Source: Dastarcus helophoroides (lineage: Eukaryota > Arthropoda > Insecta > Coleoptera > Bothrideridae). From it: a DNA stretch of 64,000 nucleotides. Shown here one piece after another: positions 10,940 through 25,202 of the stretch. Position 1 is the first letter of the stretch, and the number at the start of each line of letters is the position of its first letter. The stretch covers positions 39,098,283 through 39,162,282 of the forward strand of contig CM053331.1 of NCBI GenBank assembly GCA_028583605.1, read 5' to 3'. Below the pieces are notes generated by a model. It saw only the letters and a list, made by a program, of their open reading frames with translations. It was not told the origin of the DNA and did no database searches. The position numbers and the translations under genes were made by a program.

Positions 10940-12430
10940 AACATTTAAGAGAAGGAAGCGTTGATGGAAAAACTGCTTGCTCCACGTCAGATCTTTGCTC
11001 TCTTCAATTTTGTATTTGACTTTTTTTTCTCTATGTGTTTTTTCTTCTTTTTTTCCTTTTTTCCGTTTCTCCTTTTCTCCAATTACTTTACCCTTGCCTT
11101 TCTTTTTACCAGATTTTCTTTTCGTCGACACGAAGAAATTCTCTACCCCAATTTGGTCACTAGCTTTTTCCTCCATTCTATTTGGTGGCTCCATTGTTGG
11201 GTTTTGTTCGTGAAAACTTGAAATCAAAATAAGGAAGCCTTCGACCACCTATCGCTTTGAATATCTCCAGAACCTTTGTCTATCTATACGTCTTCTCTGT
11301 GGGATCTTGGAGTAATGTTTAAACTCTGCTCTTCAAATTTATTTTTGATGTTTTGATTATTTGGATGTCCAATGGCCATATTACAATTGTCGAAGGTCCA
11401 ATTTACCTTTGTCTGTCTTGTCATCATGTTTTGTTGATGAAAATACGGTCTGCTCAACGTCAAATCTTTGGTTTATTCTTCCTTTCTTCGTTACAATGTC
11501 AATTTCGGATTCTGGTCATGGAAATTTTAAGACCGAAGTCGACACCTTAAAGCAAAAGTGGTAATCTTAAGATAGAAGTAGGCAATCTTTCGAACAGTTT
11601 TCTTTTCATATCTCTTCAGATTTTCAGAACTTTTGTATACACTTGTCTTCCTCATAAGTTCTTTAAGTTATATTTAGGCCCCACTCCTTGCATTTCGGTG
11701 TCTTTGTTATTTTATTTGTTTTGATGCCCAGTTGTCAAAAGTCGAATACAGAATCAGACGAGGAGACTATTACGATTGTCGAGTGTCTTCCTCGTGATAA
11801 TGTATTAAATATTCTTCCCATTTCTTCTTTTCAGTGTCCAACTGGTGGAGTCTCAAAGTAGAGACTTACAAAAAGGAACGAATGATTTTATGACTTGTAG
11901 GTCCTTCTTCAGAAATTCCAAAACAAAGTCGTTTACGTTTTGAGGAGCCTTCTTTTGGAACATTTCCACAATCTTGATCTCTATCGAGCAGCCCTCTCTT
12001 AGAACATTTCCACATTCTATCATATTTCTTCTCAAGGACTTTACAAAATCGTGAAATCATTTGACAAAAAACCTTAACTTCCAGTATTTTTTAGCTTACT
12101 TTCTTCTTTTTTCTATTGACGCCCAACTGCCCAGTTTTTATATTTCGTCTTTTCACTTTAAACGATCACAGGATCGTTAAAGTTTTCATTCTTCTTGCAA
12201 GTCGAAATCTAAAATATTCATAAATAGGATTCAACTCTGGACCAGTTTTAATTCCCATGGAAGCAGTAGAATCATAAATTAAAACAGTCGAGTGTTTTGG
12301 GCTATTAAACGTCCCAGTATCGTTCGCTTTTTCCTTTCGATGTAAAATTTCGCGTGGGATAAAACGAATGGTGGTTAATTCTGCCAGACCAGGTGCTATA
12401 AATAGCACTGATGTTATGTTTATGGTGTTT
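10940..12430. other. Diverged low-copy sequence, no supported gene
   Basis: Mixed pyrimidine-rich and AT-rich DNA with several frames of 60-109 codons on both strands, none with a recognisable domain. The - strand frame at 12166-12408 has the most protein-like composition but no family match by eye. A palindromic TATA-like string, GCTATAAATAGC, lies at about 12392-12403; it could be a core promoter element, but nothing downstream on either strand supports a gene start. Confidence 0.4.
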
Positions 12431-14102
12431 TAAATAAATCGACTATTAGCTGAGAGGCAAATCTTGACTTACTTTCTATTTTATGCAATAGGTAAACTCC
12501 TGTATCGTAGGCTTTTAATTTTCAGTAAAGTAACAAAATAAATATTTACAAACAAATATTTGTAGAATGGACAAGTATGTATGTCGAAGCTATCAAATTA
12601 CAGAAATAAATTTTAAAACTTTGGTGCAGTGACTGTTGTTGGTCGCTAGTTTTGATGCTATATCCCATTAGTATGCTGCCTTTGAAGAAAAAATAAAAAT
12701 TGTTAATCAGTTGAGTTTTTCATTATCTTCAATATTGTAGACGTCTAATTGGCTGTTATATTGCGCTCAAAATGATTATTGAAAAAAAAAATAATAATCA
12801 ACCAAACACTATTTTTAAATTGTTTAATATTGCACATGATGATTTCCTCTTACAATCTTTACCATTAACTGAACTTTATTAGAATTATCTTTATTTACAT
12901 AACAATGCAATCGTTTCGTTGTTGTTTCTGTAAGCAGCAGCTCAAATAATAATAACATTTAAATAAATAAACTAAGCTCCCTAATATTTGCATGCATTAT
13001 AGAGCAATCTTTTCTATACTTATTTATAATTTTGCAAACTCTGATTAATTAACAATAAACATTCAAGCCTACACAATTTAAAATTATCTTGCCCAGAGAC
13101 ACGACTCATTTTGAATGGTCAAAAGATTTAAAATTTTTACATTTTCTGGTTTTATTTTCAATGAATTCGCGATCATATTTGTGTCGCTATTAGTAAGACG
13201 ATGAAGGTTGACTTATTTTTAACTTTTATGGTATTACATAAGCACGTCAGGTGTTTATGTTTTAATTTGCGAATATCTTAAAAAATCGACTTGCATGGTG
13301 AATGAGCATTTTGGCTACAAGTTCATTGATAGCTGTTGAGTGAGTAACAAACCAAAAATGAGAAATGTATCACGTGGCTCTATTCCAAAAGCTCCACAGA
13401 GGGTCTGGCTCTACTTTGGTGAAATCAATCCGCGTTCTTTTTTGGTGAAATTAATTCTGCTTTTATCAAATATTCTTATGACATAAAAGAGATAAATTTA
13501 TTTAAAAAATGTATGCTCCAGTGGAGCATAATGTTCATTAAAACATTTAATTTTTATTTGACACAACACGAAAAGGTAAGACACGTCTCAGTGAAGAATA
13601 TATCGTGAAATAGCTGCTCTTAATAGCCAGTAATATAAACAATGAATAAATGTTTAATCATCGCTACAAAAATACACTAGACATCATTGGCAAGCCACGA
13701 TATATTACTGATGTAATTCAAATTAAATTTTATTCCATTAATTTTAATACCTCACAAATATGCGTAAGTCGAACGTGAATAAAATCGATCAAATGTAACT
13801 TCAGAGTTGTATGATCAACTTTCAACTTAACGTTTGTTTACCTGGCGACATTAGAAAGATAAGAATGTTAATTAACAAGTAGTTTTTTAACATTAGAAAG
13901 GCCACGGTGAAACTATGCCATTGTTTGTAATGCAACCAACCACCTTGGGATCAATCGTTGGAAGAAATTCATATCAATGTTTAATTCGAGACCATAGTCG
14001 GCCATGGCTTCATGACATAATCGCGTATTCGTTCCAACCAAGATAACCATGAAAAATTAAGCATTGCTCGTAAATTTGCATCATTAATGCATACATAAAA
14101 CC
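12430..14102. other. Unique AT-rich DNA, nothing recognised
   Basis: No tandem structure, no long frame and no RNA gene visible. The sequence ends just before a short open frame at 14103-14237 that is described under findings. Confidence 0.5.
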
Positions 14103-14239
14103 ATGATTTATGAGCAAGTTCTTGAGAAGTGGAAGTCCCTGGATTACAACCGAGATAGCAGCAGCGATATCATGGGGGATTCTACAATAGTGCGTTTAAA
14201 ACACTCATATTTCACCAAGAAGCGGAAGACGGAATAAAT

Positions 14240-17200
14240 TCTCATGAAATTACAGACGAAAAGCTTCTAAAACAACAGAAGAATTTCTTCTGAAGTTATA
14301 GAGAATACTACAGGAGAAATTCTTCTGTAGAAGTAGAGGAACATTTATAAGCTTGACTCTTCTGTCATTGTAGAAACAATTTGAAAGTACTAAAGAATAT
14401 ATTCAAAGATTACAGAAAAATATAAGATTATGAAACAAAACCTAAGATTATAGAACAAAACTTTTGGAAAATAAAAAAGAAAACGTTTGCAGTTTCAGAA
14501 CAAATTATTCTGTGCTTGTAGAAGAGAACCTTTTGAACTTTAAGAACATACTGCGAATTAGTTAGCAGGAAATGAAATTATAAAAGAAACCCTTTTGAAA
14601 ATACTGAAGAAACCCCCTTTGATTAACAGGAGAAATTACAAAAGAAAACAGAGGAACAATATTACTCAAACTTTGGAAGAAAGATTTTAGGGATAGCAGG
14701 AAACCCTTACGAAATCCTTATGAAACTACAGAAGAAAGTTTTATGAAACTACAGAAGAAACCTCTGCGAAACTACAGAAGAAACCTCTCTGAAACTACAG
14801 AAGAAACCTCTGTGAAAGTACAGAAGAAACCTCTCTGAAACTACAGAAGAAACCTCTGTGAAAGTACAGAAGAAACCTTCTGAGTTTAACGGAGAGAATC
14901 TTCTCAGATTAGAGAAAAAAACTTTGAGAAGAAAAATATCACTCAAACTTCGAAAGAAAGATTTCACGAATAGCAGAAAACTCTTACGAAATCCTTATAA
15001 AACTACAGAAGAAACTCTTATGAAACTACAGAAGAAATCCCTGTGAAACTACAGAAGAAATTCTTATGAAACTACAGAAGAGATCTTCTGCGTTTAAAGG
15101 AGAGAATCTTCTTAGATCAGAGAAGAAAAGATAAGAAAACTTTCTGAACCTTGAAAGGAAATAATATATAAACTTTGGAAGAAAATCTTTATGAATAGCA
15201 GGAAATGCAATTACAGAAGAAACCCCTATAAAAATGCAAAGAAAAACCTTGTGAAACTACTTAAAAAACCGTCTAAGCTTACAGAAGAAAAAATTTACAA
15301 ACTAGAGAAAAACAGATAAGAAAACGTCGTGAACCTGGAAAAAAATATCACCAAACTACGTAAGAAAATCTTCGGAGATAGTAGAAAATCAATTCGAGAA
15401 GAAATCCTTATAAAACTACACAAAAAACCTTTATTAAATTACAGAAGAAAACCTTTTGAGTTAAAGGGGAGAATCTTCTCAGATTAGAGAAGAAAAGATA
15501 AAAAAACGTCCTGAACTTTGAGAAGAAAAATATCACTCAAACTTCAAAAGAAAGATTTTAGGAACAGCAGGAAATCCTTACGAAATCCTCATGAAACTAC
15601 AGAAGAAACTTTTATAAAGCTACAGAAGAAATCCTTGTGAAACTACAGAAGAGATCTTCTGCGTTTAAAGGAGAGAATCTCCTCAGATCAGAGAAGAAAA
15701 GATAAGAAATCTTTCTGAACGTTGAAAAGAAATTATATATAAACTTCGAAAGAAAATCTTTATAGATAGCAGGAAATGCAATTACAGAAGAAACCCCTAT
15801 AAAAATGCAAAGAAAAACCTTGTGAAACTACTTAAAAAACCGTCTAAGCTTACAGAAGAAAAAATTTACAGACTAGAGAAAAACAGATAAGAAAACGTCG
15901 TGAACCTGGAAAAAAATATCACCAAACTACGTAAGAAAATCTTCGGAGATAGCAGAAAATCAATTAGAGAAGAAATCCTTATAAAACTACACAAAAAACC
16001 CTTATTAAATTACAGAAGAGAACCTTCTGAGTTAAAGGAGAGAATCTTCTCAGATTAGAGAAGAAAAGATAAAAAAATTCCTGAACTTTGAGAAGAAAAA
16101 TATCACTCAAACTTCAGAAGAAAGATTTCAGAAACAGCAGGAAACCCTTACGAAATCCTTATGAAACTACAGAAGAAACTTTTATAAAACTACAGAAGAA
16201 ATCCTTGTGAAACTACAGAAGAGACCTTCTGCGTTTAAAGAAGAGAATGTTCTCAGATTAGAGAAGAAAAGATAAGAAATCTTTCTTAACGTTGATAGAA
16301 AATATCATTCAAACTTTGAAAGAAAATGTCAATAAATTGCAGGAAATGCAACTACAGAAGAAACCCCTATGAAATTGCAAAAAAAAGCCTTGTGAAACTA
16401 TTCAAAAAACCATCTGAGTTCAAAGGAGAGAATCTTTACAGATTGAAGAAAAACAGATAAGAAAATATCCTGAACTTTGGGAAGAAATATCACCAAACCT
16501 CGAAAAAAATTCTTCGGAGATAGCAGAAAATGCAATTAAAGGAGAAACCCTTATGAAACTACATAAAAAACCCTTTGTAAAGTTACAGAAGAGAACCTTC
16601 TGAGTTTAAAGGAGAGAATTTTCTCAGATTAGAGAAAAAAAGTTAAAAAAACTTTTTGAACTTTGAGAAGAAATATCACTGAAACTTCGGAAGAAAGATT
16701 TTGGGGATAGCAGAAAATTCCTATGAAATTCTTATGAAACTACAGAAGAAGCTTTTATGAAACTACAGAACAAACCTTTGTGAAACTACAGAAGAAACCT
16801 TCTGCGTTTAAAGAAGAAAATCTTCTCAGATTAGAGAAGTAAAAATAAGAAATCTTCCTGAGCGTTGAGAGGGAATATCATTCAAACTTCGAAAGATAAA
16901 ATCTATGAATAGCAGGAAATGCAATTACAGAAGAAACCCCTACGAAATTGCAAAAAAAAACTTTGTGAAACTACTGAAAAAAATTTCTGAGTGTACAGGA
17001 GAGAATCGTCTTAGAATAGAGAAGAAGAGATAAAAAACTTCCTGAACTGTGAAAAGAAACATTACTTAAATTTTGGAAGTTCTCCGAAGATATCATTAAA
17101 TACAATTACAGAAGAAACCCTTGTGAAACTACAGAAGAAAACCTTCTAAATTTACAAGAGAGAATATTCTCAGATTAGAAAAGGAAAGAGAAGGAAACCT

Positions 17201-20200
17201 TCTGTTCTTTGAAAAGAAATATCACTCAACTTCGGAAAAAATCTTCGAAGATAGTAGGAAATGCAATTACAGAAGAAACCCTTATGAAACTACAGAAGAA
17301 ACCCTTGTGAAACCACAGAAGAAAACCTTCTGAGTTTAAAAAAGAGAATCTTTTCAGATTGGAAACGAAAAGATAGATAACTTCCTGAACTTTGAGAAAA
17401 AATGTCATTAAAACTCCCAGAGAAAGTCTTTAGAGATAAAAATTGGAAATGAAATTACAGAAGAAACTCTTACAAAACTACAGAAGAAATCCTTGTGAAA
17501 CTACAGGAGAAACCCTTCTGAAACTACTTAAAAATCTTTTAAGTTTACAGGAGGAAATCTTCTTAGATTAGAAAAGAAAATATAAGAAAACTTCCTAAAC
17601 TTTAAGAAGAAATATCACTCAAACTTCGGAAGAAAAGCTTTGCAAACAGCATCAAATACAATTACAGAAGAGCATTGAATGCAATTACAGAAGAAACCCT
17701 TGTGAATGTACACAAAAAACCCTTGTAAAATTACAGAAGAGAATCTTCTGAGTTTAAAAGAGAGAATTTTCTCAGGTTAGAGAAGAAAAGATAAGAAAAC
17801 TTCCTGAACCTTGAGAAGAAAAATATCACTTAAACTTTGGAAGAAAGATTTTAAGAATAACAGGAAACCCTAACGAAATCTTTATGAAACTACAGAAGAA
17901 ACTTTAACAAAACTACAGAAGAAACTTTAACAAAACTACAGAAGAAACCCTTGTGAAACTACAGAAGAGATCTTCTGCGTTTAAAGGGGAGAACCTTCTC
18001 AGATTAGAGAAGTGAAGATAAGAAATCTTCCTGGGCGTTGAGAGGGAATATCATTCAAACTTCGAAAGAAAATCTTCATTAATAACAGGAAATGCAACTA
18101 CAGAAAAAAACCCTTAAGAAATAACAAAAAAAGCGAAACTACTCAAAAAATCTTCTGAGTGTACAGGAGGGAATCGTCTTAGAATAGAGAAGAAAAGATA
18201 AGAAAACTTCCTGAACTGTGAAAAAAAACATTACTCAAATTTTGATAGAAGGTCTTCGAAAATATCATTAATTGCAATTACAGAAGAAACCCTTGTGAAC
18301 CTACAGAAGAAAACCTTTTAAATTTACGAGAGCATCTTTCCAGATTAGAGAAGAAAAGAGAAGGAAACCTTCTGTTGTTTGAGAAGAAATATCACTCAGA
18401 CTTCGAAAAAAGTCTTCGGAAATAGTGGAAAATGCAATATCAGAAGGAACCCTTATGAAACTGTAGAAGAAACTCTTGTGAAACCACAGAAGAAACCTTC
18501 TGAGTTGAAAGAAGAGAATCTACTCAGATTGGAGACGAAAAGATAAGAAAACTTTCTGAACTTTGAGAAGAAATGTCACTTAAACTCCCAAAGAAAGTCC
18601 TCGGAGATAACAGAAAATGAAATTAGAGAAGAAACGCTTACAAAACTACAGAAGAAACCCTCGTAAAACTACAGGAGAAACCCTTCTAAAACTTCTTAAA
18701 AAATCTTCTAAGTTAACAGGAGGAAATCTTCTTAGATTAGAGAAGAAAATATAAGAAAACTTCCTAAACTTTGAAAAAAAATATCACTTAAACTTCGGAA
18801 GAAAGTCTTCGCAAACAGCATCAAATACAATTACAGAAGAGCATTGAATGCAATTACAGAAGAAACCCTTGTAAAAGTACCCAAGAGAACCTTCTGAATT
18901 TACAGAAGAAAATTTTTCAGATTAGAAAAAAAGATAAAAGAACACTTTCTGAATTTAGAGAAGAAATATCACTTACATTTCGGGAAAAAGTCCTCGGAGA
19001 CAGTGGAAAATGCATTTATAAAAGAAACCCTTATGAAATTACAGAAGAAACTCTTGTGAAACCACAGAAGAAAACCTTCTGAGTCTAAAGGAGAGCATCT
19101 TCTCAGATTGGAGACGAAAAGATAAGACATTTTTTTAAACTTTAAGAAGAAATGTCACTTAAACTCCCGACAAAGTCTTTGGAAGTAACAGGAAATGCAA
19201 TTATAAAAGAAACTCCTACGAAACTACAAAAGAGACCCTTGTGAAACTACTTCAAGTACCTTCCGAATATTCAGGAGAGAATGTTTGCAAATTAGGGAAG
19301 AAAAAGTAAGAAAACTTCCTGAACTTTGGAAGAAAATATCACTCAATCTTTGGAAGCAAATCTTCGGGGCTAGCAAAATTTGCAGTTACAGAAGAAACCT
19401 TTGTGAAACTACAGGAGAAACCCTTCTAAAACTACTCAAAAAATCTTCTAAGTTTACAGGAGGAAATCTTCTCAGATTAGAGAAGAAAATATAAGAAAAC
19501 TTTTTAAATTTTGAGAAGAAATATCACTTAAACTTCGGAAGAAAGTCTTCGCAAACGGCATCAAATACAATTACAGAAGAGTATCGAATGAAATTACAGA
19601 AGAAACTCTTGTAAAACCACAGATGAAAACCTGAGTTTAAAGGGGAGCATCTTCTTAGATTGAAGACGAAAAGATAAACAAATTTTTTAAACTTTAAGAA
19701 GAAATGTCAGTCAAACTCCTGACAAAAGTCTTCGGAGGTAACAGGAAATGCAATTATAGAAAAAACTCCTACGAAACTACAAAAGAGACCCTTGTGAAAC
19801 TACTTCAAGTACCTTCCGAATATTCAGGAGAGAATGTTTGCAAATTAGGAAAGAAAAAATAAGAAAACTTCCTGAACTTTGGAAGGAAATATCACTCAAT
19901 CTTTGGAAGCAAATCTTCGGGGCTAGCAGGAACTATAGTTACGGAAGAAAACCTTGTGAAACTACAGGGGAAACCCTTCTAAAACTACTCGAAAAATCAT
20001 CTGATATAAAAAAACTTTCTAAACGTTGAAAGGAAATATCACTCAAACTTTGGAAGAAAGTCTTCGAAGACAGCATCAAATGCAATTACGGAAGATCATC
20101 AAATGCAATTACAAAAGACATCCTTGTGAAATTACCGAAGAAAACCTTCTGAATTTACAGTAGAAAATCTTCTCAGATTAGAGAAGAAGATAAAAGAAGT

Positions 20201-23200
20201 CTTCCTGAATTTCAAGAAAAAATATCACTTACATTTTAGGGAAAAGTCCTTGGAGATAGTGAAAGTTGCAATTGTAGAAGAAACCCTTATGAAACTACAG
20301 AAGAAACCCTTGTGAAACCATAAAAAACCTTCTGAGTTTAAAGGAGAGAATCTTCTCAGATTGGAGACGAAGGGATAAGAAAACTTTCTGAACTTTGAGA
20401 AGAAATGTCACTTAAACTCCCAAAGAAAGTCCTCGGAGATAACTGGAAATAAAATTATAGAACAAACCCTTGCAAACCTACAGATAAACCCTTGTGAAAC
20501 TATAAGGGAAACCCTTCTGAAACTACTCAAAAAATCTTCCAAGTTTACAGGAGGAAATCCTCTCAGAAGAAATAATTGAGAAGAAATATCTCTCAAACTT
20601 TGAAAGAAGATCTTAGGAGACAGCATCAAATGTAATTACAGCAGAGCATCAAATGCAATTGCAGAAGAAATCCTTGTGAAACTACAAAAGAAAACCTTTT
20701 GAATTTACAGGAAAAAATCTTCTCAGATTAAAGAAAAAGATAAAAGAAGTCTTCCTGAATTTCGAGAAAAAATATCACTTACATTTCAGGAAAAAATCTT
20801 CGGATATAGTGAAAAATGCAATTGTAGAAGAAACCCTTATAAAACTACAGAAGAAACCCTTGTGAAACCACAGAAGAAAACCTTCTGAGTCTAAAGGAGG
20901 GCATCTTCTCAGATTGGAGACGAAAAGATAAGAAAACTTTCTGAACTTTAAGAAGAAATGTCACTTAAACTCCCGACAAAGTCTTTGGAAGTAACAGGAG
21001 ATGCAATTATAAAAGAAACTCCTACGAAACTACAGAAGAAACCTTTGTGTTACTCAAAGTACCTTTCGAATTTACAGGAGAGAATCTTCGCACATTAGGG
21101 AAGAAAAAATAAGAAAACTTCCTGAATTTTGGAAGGAAATATCACTCAATCTTCAAAGAAAAGTCTTCGGAGTTACCAAAAAATGCAGTTGCAGAAGAAA
21201 CCCTTGTGAAACTACAGGAGAAATCCTTCTGAAACTGCTCAAAAAATCTTCTAAATTTACAGAGAAAAATCTTCTCAGATTAGAAAAGAAAATATAAGAA
21301 AACTTCCTAAACGTTGAGGAAAAATATCACTCAAACTTTGGAAGAAAGTCTTCGAAGACAGCATCAAATGCAATTATAGAAGAGCATCAAATGCAATTAC
21401 AGAAGAAACCCTTGTGAAACTACCGAAGAAAACCTTCTGAATTTACAGGAGAAAATCTTCTCAGATTAAAGAAGAAGATAAAAGAAATCTTCCGGAATTT
21501 CGAGAGAAAAATATCACTTTCATTTCAGGACAAGGTCTTCGGAACTAATGGAAAATTCAATTATAGAAGAAATCCTTATGAAATTACAGAAGAAACCCTT
21601 GTGAAACTACAGAAGAAAACCTTTTGAGTTTAAAGGTGAAAATCTTCTTAGATTGGAGCAGAAAAGATAGGAAAACTTTCTGAACTTTAAGAAAAAATGT
21701 TACTCAAACTCCCGAAGAAAGTCTTTGAAGATAACAGAAAATGCAACAACAGAAGAAAATCTTACGAAACTATAGAAGAAACTACCCAAAGCACTTTCTC
21801 AATTTACAGAAGAGAATCTTTTCAGATTAGAGAAGAAAAAATTAGAAAACTTCCTGAACTTTGAGAAGCAATATCACTCAATCTTCGGAGGAAAGTCTTC
21901 GGCGCTACCAGAAAATTCAGTTGCAGAAGAAACCCTTGTGAAACTACAGGAGAAACCCTTTTGAAACTACTCAAAAAATCTTCTAAGTTTACAGGAGGAA
22001 ATCTTCTCAGATTAGAGAAGAAAATATAAGAAAACTTCCTAAACTTTGAGAAGAAATATCACTCAAACTTTGGAAGAAAGTCTTCGGAGACAGCATCAAA
22101 TGCAATTATAGAAGAGCATCAAATGCAACTACAGAAGAAACCCTTGTAAAACTACCAAAGAAAACCTTCTGAATTTACAGGAGAAAGTCTTCCCATATTA
22201 GAGAAGAAGATAAAAGAAATCTTCCTTAATTTCGAGAAAAAATATCACCTACATTTCAGGAAAAAGTCTTTGGAGCTAATGGAAAATGCAATTATAGAAT
22301 AAACCTTTATGAAGCTACAGAAGAAACCCTTGTGAAACCACAGAAGAAAACCTTCTGAGTTTAAAGGAGAGAATCTTCTCAGATTGAAGACGAAAAGATA
22401 AGAAAACTTCCTGAACTTTAAGAAGAAATGTTACTCAAACTCCCGAAGAAAGTCTTCGAAGATAACAGAAAATGCAATTACAGAAAAAAATCTTACGAAA
22501 CTATAGAAGAAACTACTCAAAGTAAACTGCTTAAAGTAGTTAAACTACTCAAAGCACCTTCTCAATTTACAGAAGAGAATCTTCTTAGATTAGAGAAGAA
22601 AAAATAAGAAAACTTTCTGAACTTTGAGAAGCAATATCAGTCAATCTTCGAAAGAAAGTGTTCGGAGCTAGCAGGAATTGTATTTACAGAAGAAACCCTT
22701 GTTAAACCACAGGGGAAACCCTTCCGAAACTACTCAAAAAATCTTCTGAGCTTACACAAGAAAATCTTCTGAGATTAGAAAAGAAAATATAAAAAAACAT
22801 TCTTAACTTTGAGAAGAAATATCACTCAAACTTTGGAAGAAAGTCTTCGGAAGCAGCATCAAATGCAATTACAGAAGAGCATCAAATGCAATTACAGAAG
22901 AAACCCTTGTGAAACTACCGAAGAAAACCTTCTGAATTTACAGGAGAAAATCTTCTCAGATTAGAGAAGAAGATAAAAGAAATCTTCCTGAATTTTGAGA
23001 AAAAATATTACTTACATTTTGGGAAAAAGTTTTCAGAGATAGTGGAAAATGCAGTTATAGAAAAAACCCTTATGAAACTACAGAAGAAACCTTTGTGAAA
23101 CCACAGAAGAAAACCTCCTGAGTTAAAAGGAGAGAATCTTCTCAGATTAAAGACGAAAAGATAAGAAAACTCCTTGGACTTTGAGAAAAAATGTCTCTCA

Positions 23201-25125
23201 AACTCCTAGAAAAAGTCTCCGGAGATAACACGAAATGCAATTGCAAAAGAAACTGTAGAAGAAACTACTCAAAGTAAACTAATCAAAGTACCTTCTCAAT
23301 TTACAGAAAATCTTCTCAGATTAGAGGAGAAAAAATTAGAAAACTTCCTGAACTTTGAGAGAAAATATCATTTAATCTTCGGAAGCAAGTTTTCGGAGCT
23401 AGCAGGAATTGCAGTTACAAAAGAAACTCTTGTGAAACTACAGGAGAAACCCTTTTGAAACTACTCAAAAAATTTAAGTTTACAGGAGGAAATCTTCTCA
23501 GATTAAAGAAGAAGAAAATATAAGAATACTTAATAAACTTTGAGAAGAAATATCACTCAAACTTCGGAAGAAAGTGTTCGAAGGCAGCATCAAATGCAAT
23601 TACAGAAGAACATCAAATGAAGAAGAAACCCTAGCGAAACTACCGAAGAAAACCTTCTGAATTTACAGGAGAAAATCTTCTCAGATCAGAGAAGAAGATA
23701 AAAGAAGAAAAATTCTTCGAAGATAGTGAAAGATGCAATCGTAGAAGAAACCCTTATGAAACTACAGAAGAAACCCTTATAAAACTACAGAAGAAACCCT
23801 TGTGATACCACAGAAGAAAGCCTTCTGGGCTTAAAGGAGAGAATCTTCTCATATTGGAGATAAAAAGATAAGAAAACTTTTTGAACTTTGAGAAGAAATG
23901 TCACTCAACTTCCAAAGAAAGTCCTTGGAGATAACAGAAAATGAAATTACAAAACAAACTTTTACAAAACTACAGAAGAAATCCTTGTGAAACTACAAGA
24001 GAAACCCTTCAATATCAGTCATTCTTCGGAAGACTAGCAGGAACTGTAGTTACAGAAGAAACCCTTGTGAAACCACAGAAGAAACTCTTCCGAAACCACT
24101 CAAAAAATCTTCTGAATTTACAGGAAAAAATCTTCTCAAATTAGAAAAGAAAATATAAAAAAGCTTTCTAAACGTTGAGAAGAAATATCACTCAAACTTC
24201 AGAAGAAAGTCTTCGGAGATAGTAGGAAGTGCAATTACAGAAGAAACCCTTATGAAACTACAGAAAAAACTCTTGTGAAACAACTCAAAAAGCTTATGAG
24301 TTTACAGAAGAGAATCGTCTTAGATTAGAGAGAAAAATATATGAAACCTTTCTGAAGTTTGAGAAGAAACTCAAACTTTGAAAGAAAGGCTTCGGAGATA
24401 GAAAGAAGTGCAATGACAGAAGAAACTCTTATGAAACTACAAAAAAAAAGTCTTGTGAAACTACTCAAAAAACCTTCCAATTTTACAGAAGAGAATCTTC
24501 TCAGATTAGAGAAGAAGATAAAAGAAATCTTCCTAAATTTTGAAAGGAAATATCACTTACATTTCGAGAAAAAGTTTTCGGAGACAGTGCAAAATGCAAT
24601 TATGGAAGAAACTTTTATAAACTTACAGAAGAAACCCTTGTAAAACTACAGGAGAACACTTTGTAAGTTTAAAGGAAAATATCTTCTCAGATTGGAGAAG
24701 AAAAGATAAGAAAACTTTGTAAACTTCGAAAAGAAATATCACTCAAACTTCGGAAGAAAGTCTTTAAAGAAAGTAGAAAATGTAATTACAAAAAAAACCT
24801 TTATGAAACTACAGAAGAAACCCTTATGAAACAACTCAAAAAGCTTATGAGTTTACAGAAGAGAATCTTTTCAGATTGGACAGGAAAATACATGAAAACT
24901 TCCTGAACTTTGAAAAGAAATATTAGTCAAACTTCAAAAGAAAGGAAAGAAAATCTTTGAAGATAGTATGAAGTGCAATTACAAAGACAGAAGAAACTCT
25001 TATGAAAATACCAAAGAAAATCTTGCGAAACTACTCAAAAAAACCTTCCAATTGTACAGGAGAGAATCTTTTCAGATTAAAGAAGTTAAAATAAGTAAAA
25101 ACTTTCTGAAATTTCAGACGAAATA
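14240..25125. repeat. Large purine-rich satellite with nested periods
   Basis: Three levels of repetition are visible. The basic monomer is about 23 bp (GAAACTACAGAAGAAACCCT plus TGT). These are grouped into ~180-205-bp blocks marked by a TTCTCAGATTAGAGAAGAAA-type segment and an AAGAAATATCACTCAAACTT segment. From about 18.8 kb a ~740-bp higher-order unit appears, marked by GCATCAAATGCAATTACAGA at 18818, 19558, 20622, 21361, 22093, 22856 and 23585. The + strand is GA-rich throughout. Short frames here are monomer translations and not genes. Confidence 0.93.
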
Positions 25126-25167
25126 TCACTAAGACATCAAAGCAACATCTGCTGGGATTACTGAAGG

Positions 25168-25169
<2 letters not shown>

Positions 25170-25202
<33 letters not shown>

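Noticed and set aside
12392..12403. TATA-like palindrome GCTATAAATAGC as a promoter
   Set aside because: No initiator, exon or conserved frame could be tied to it on either strand.
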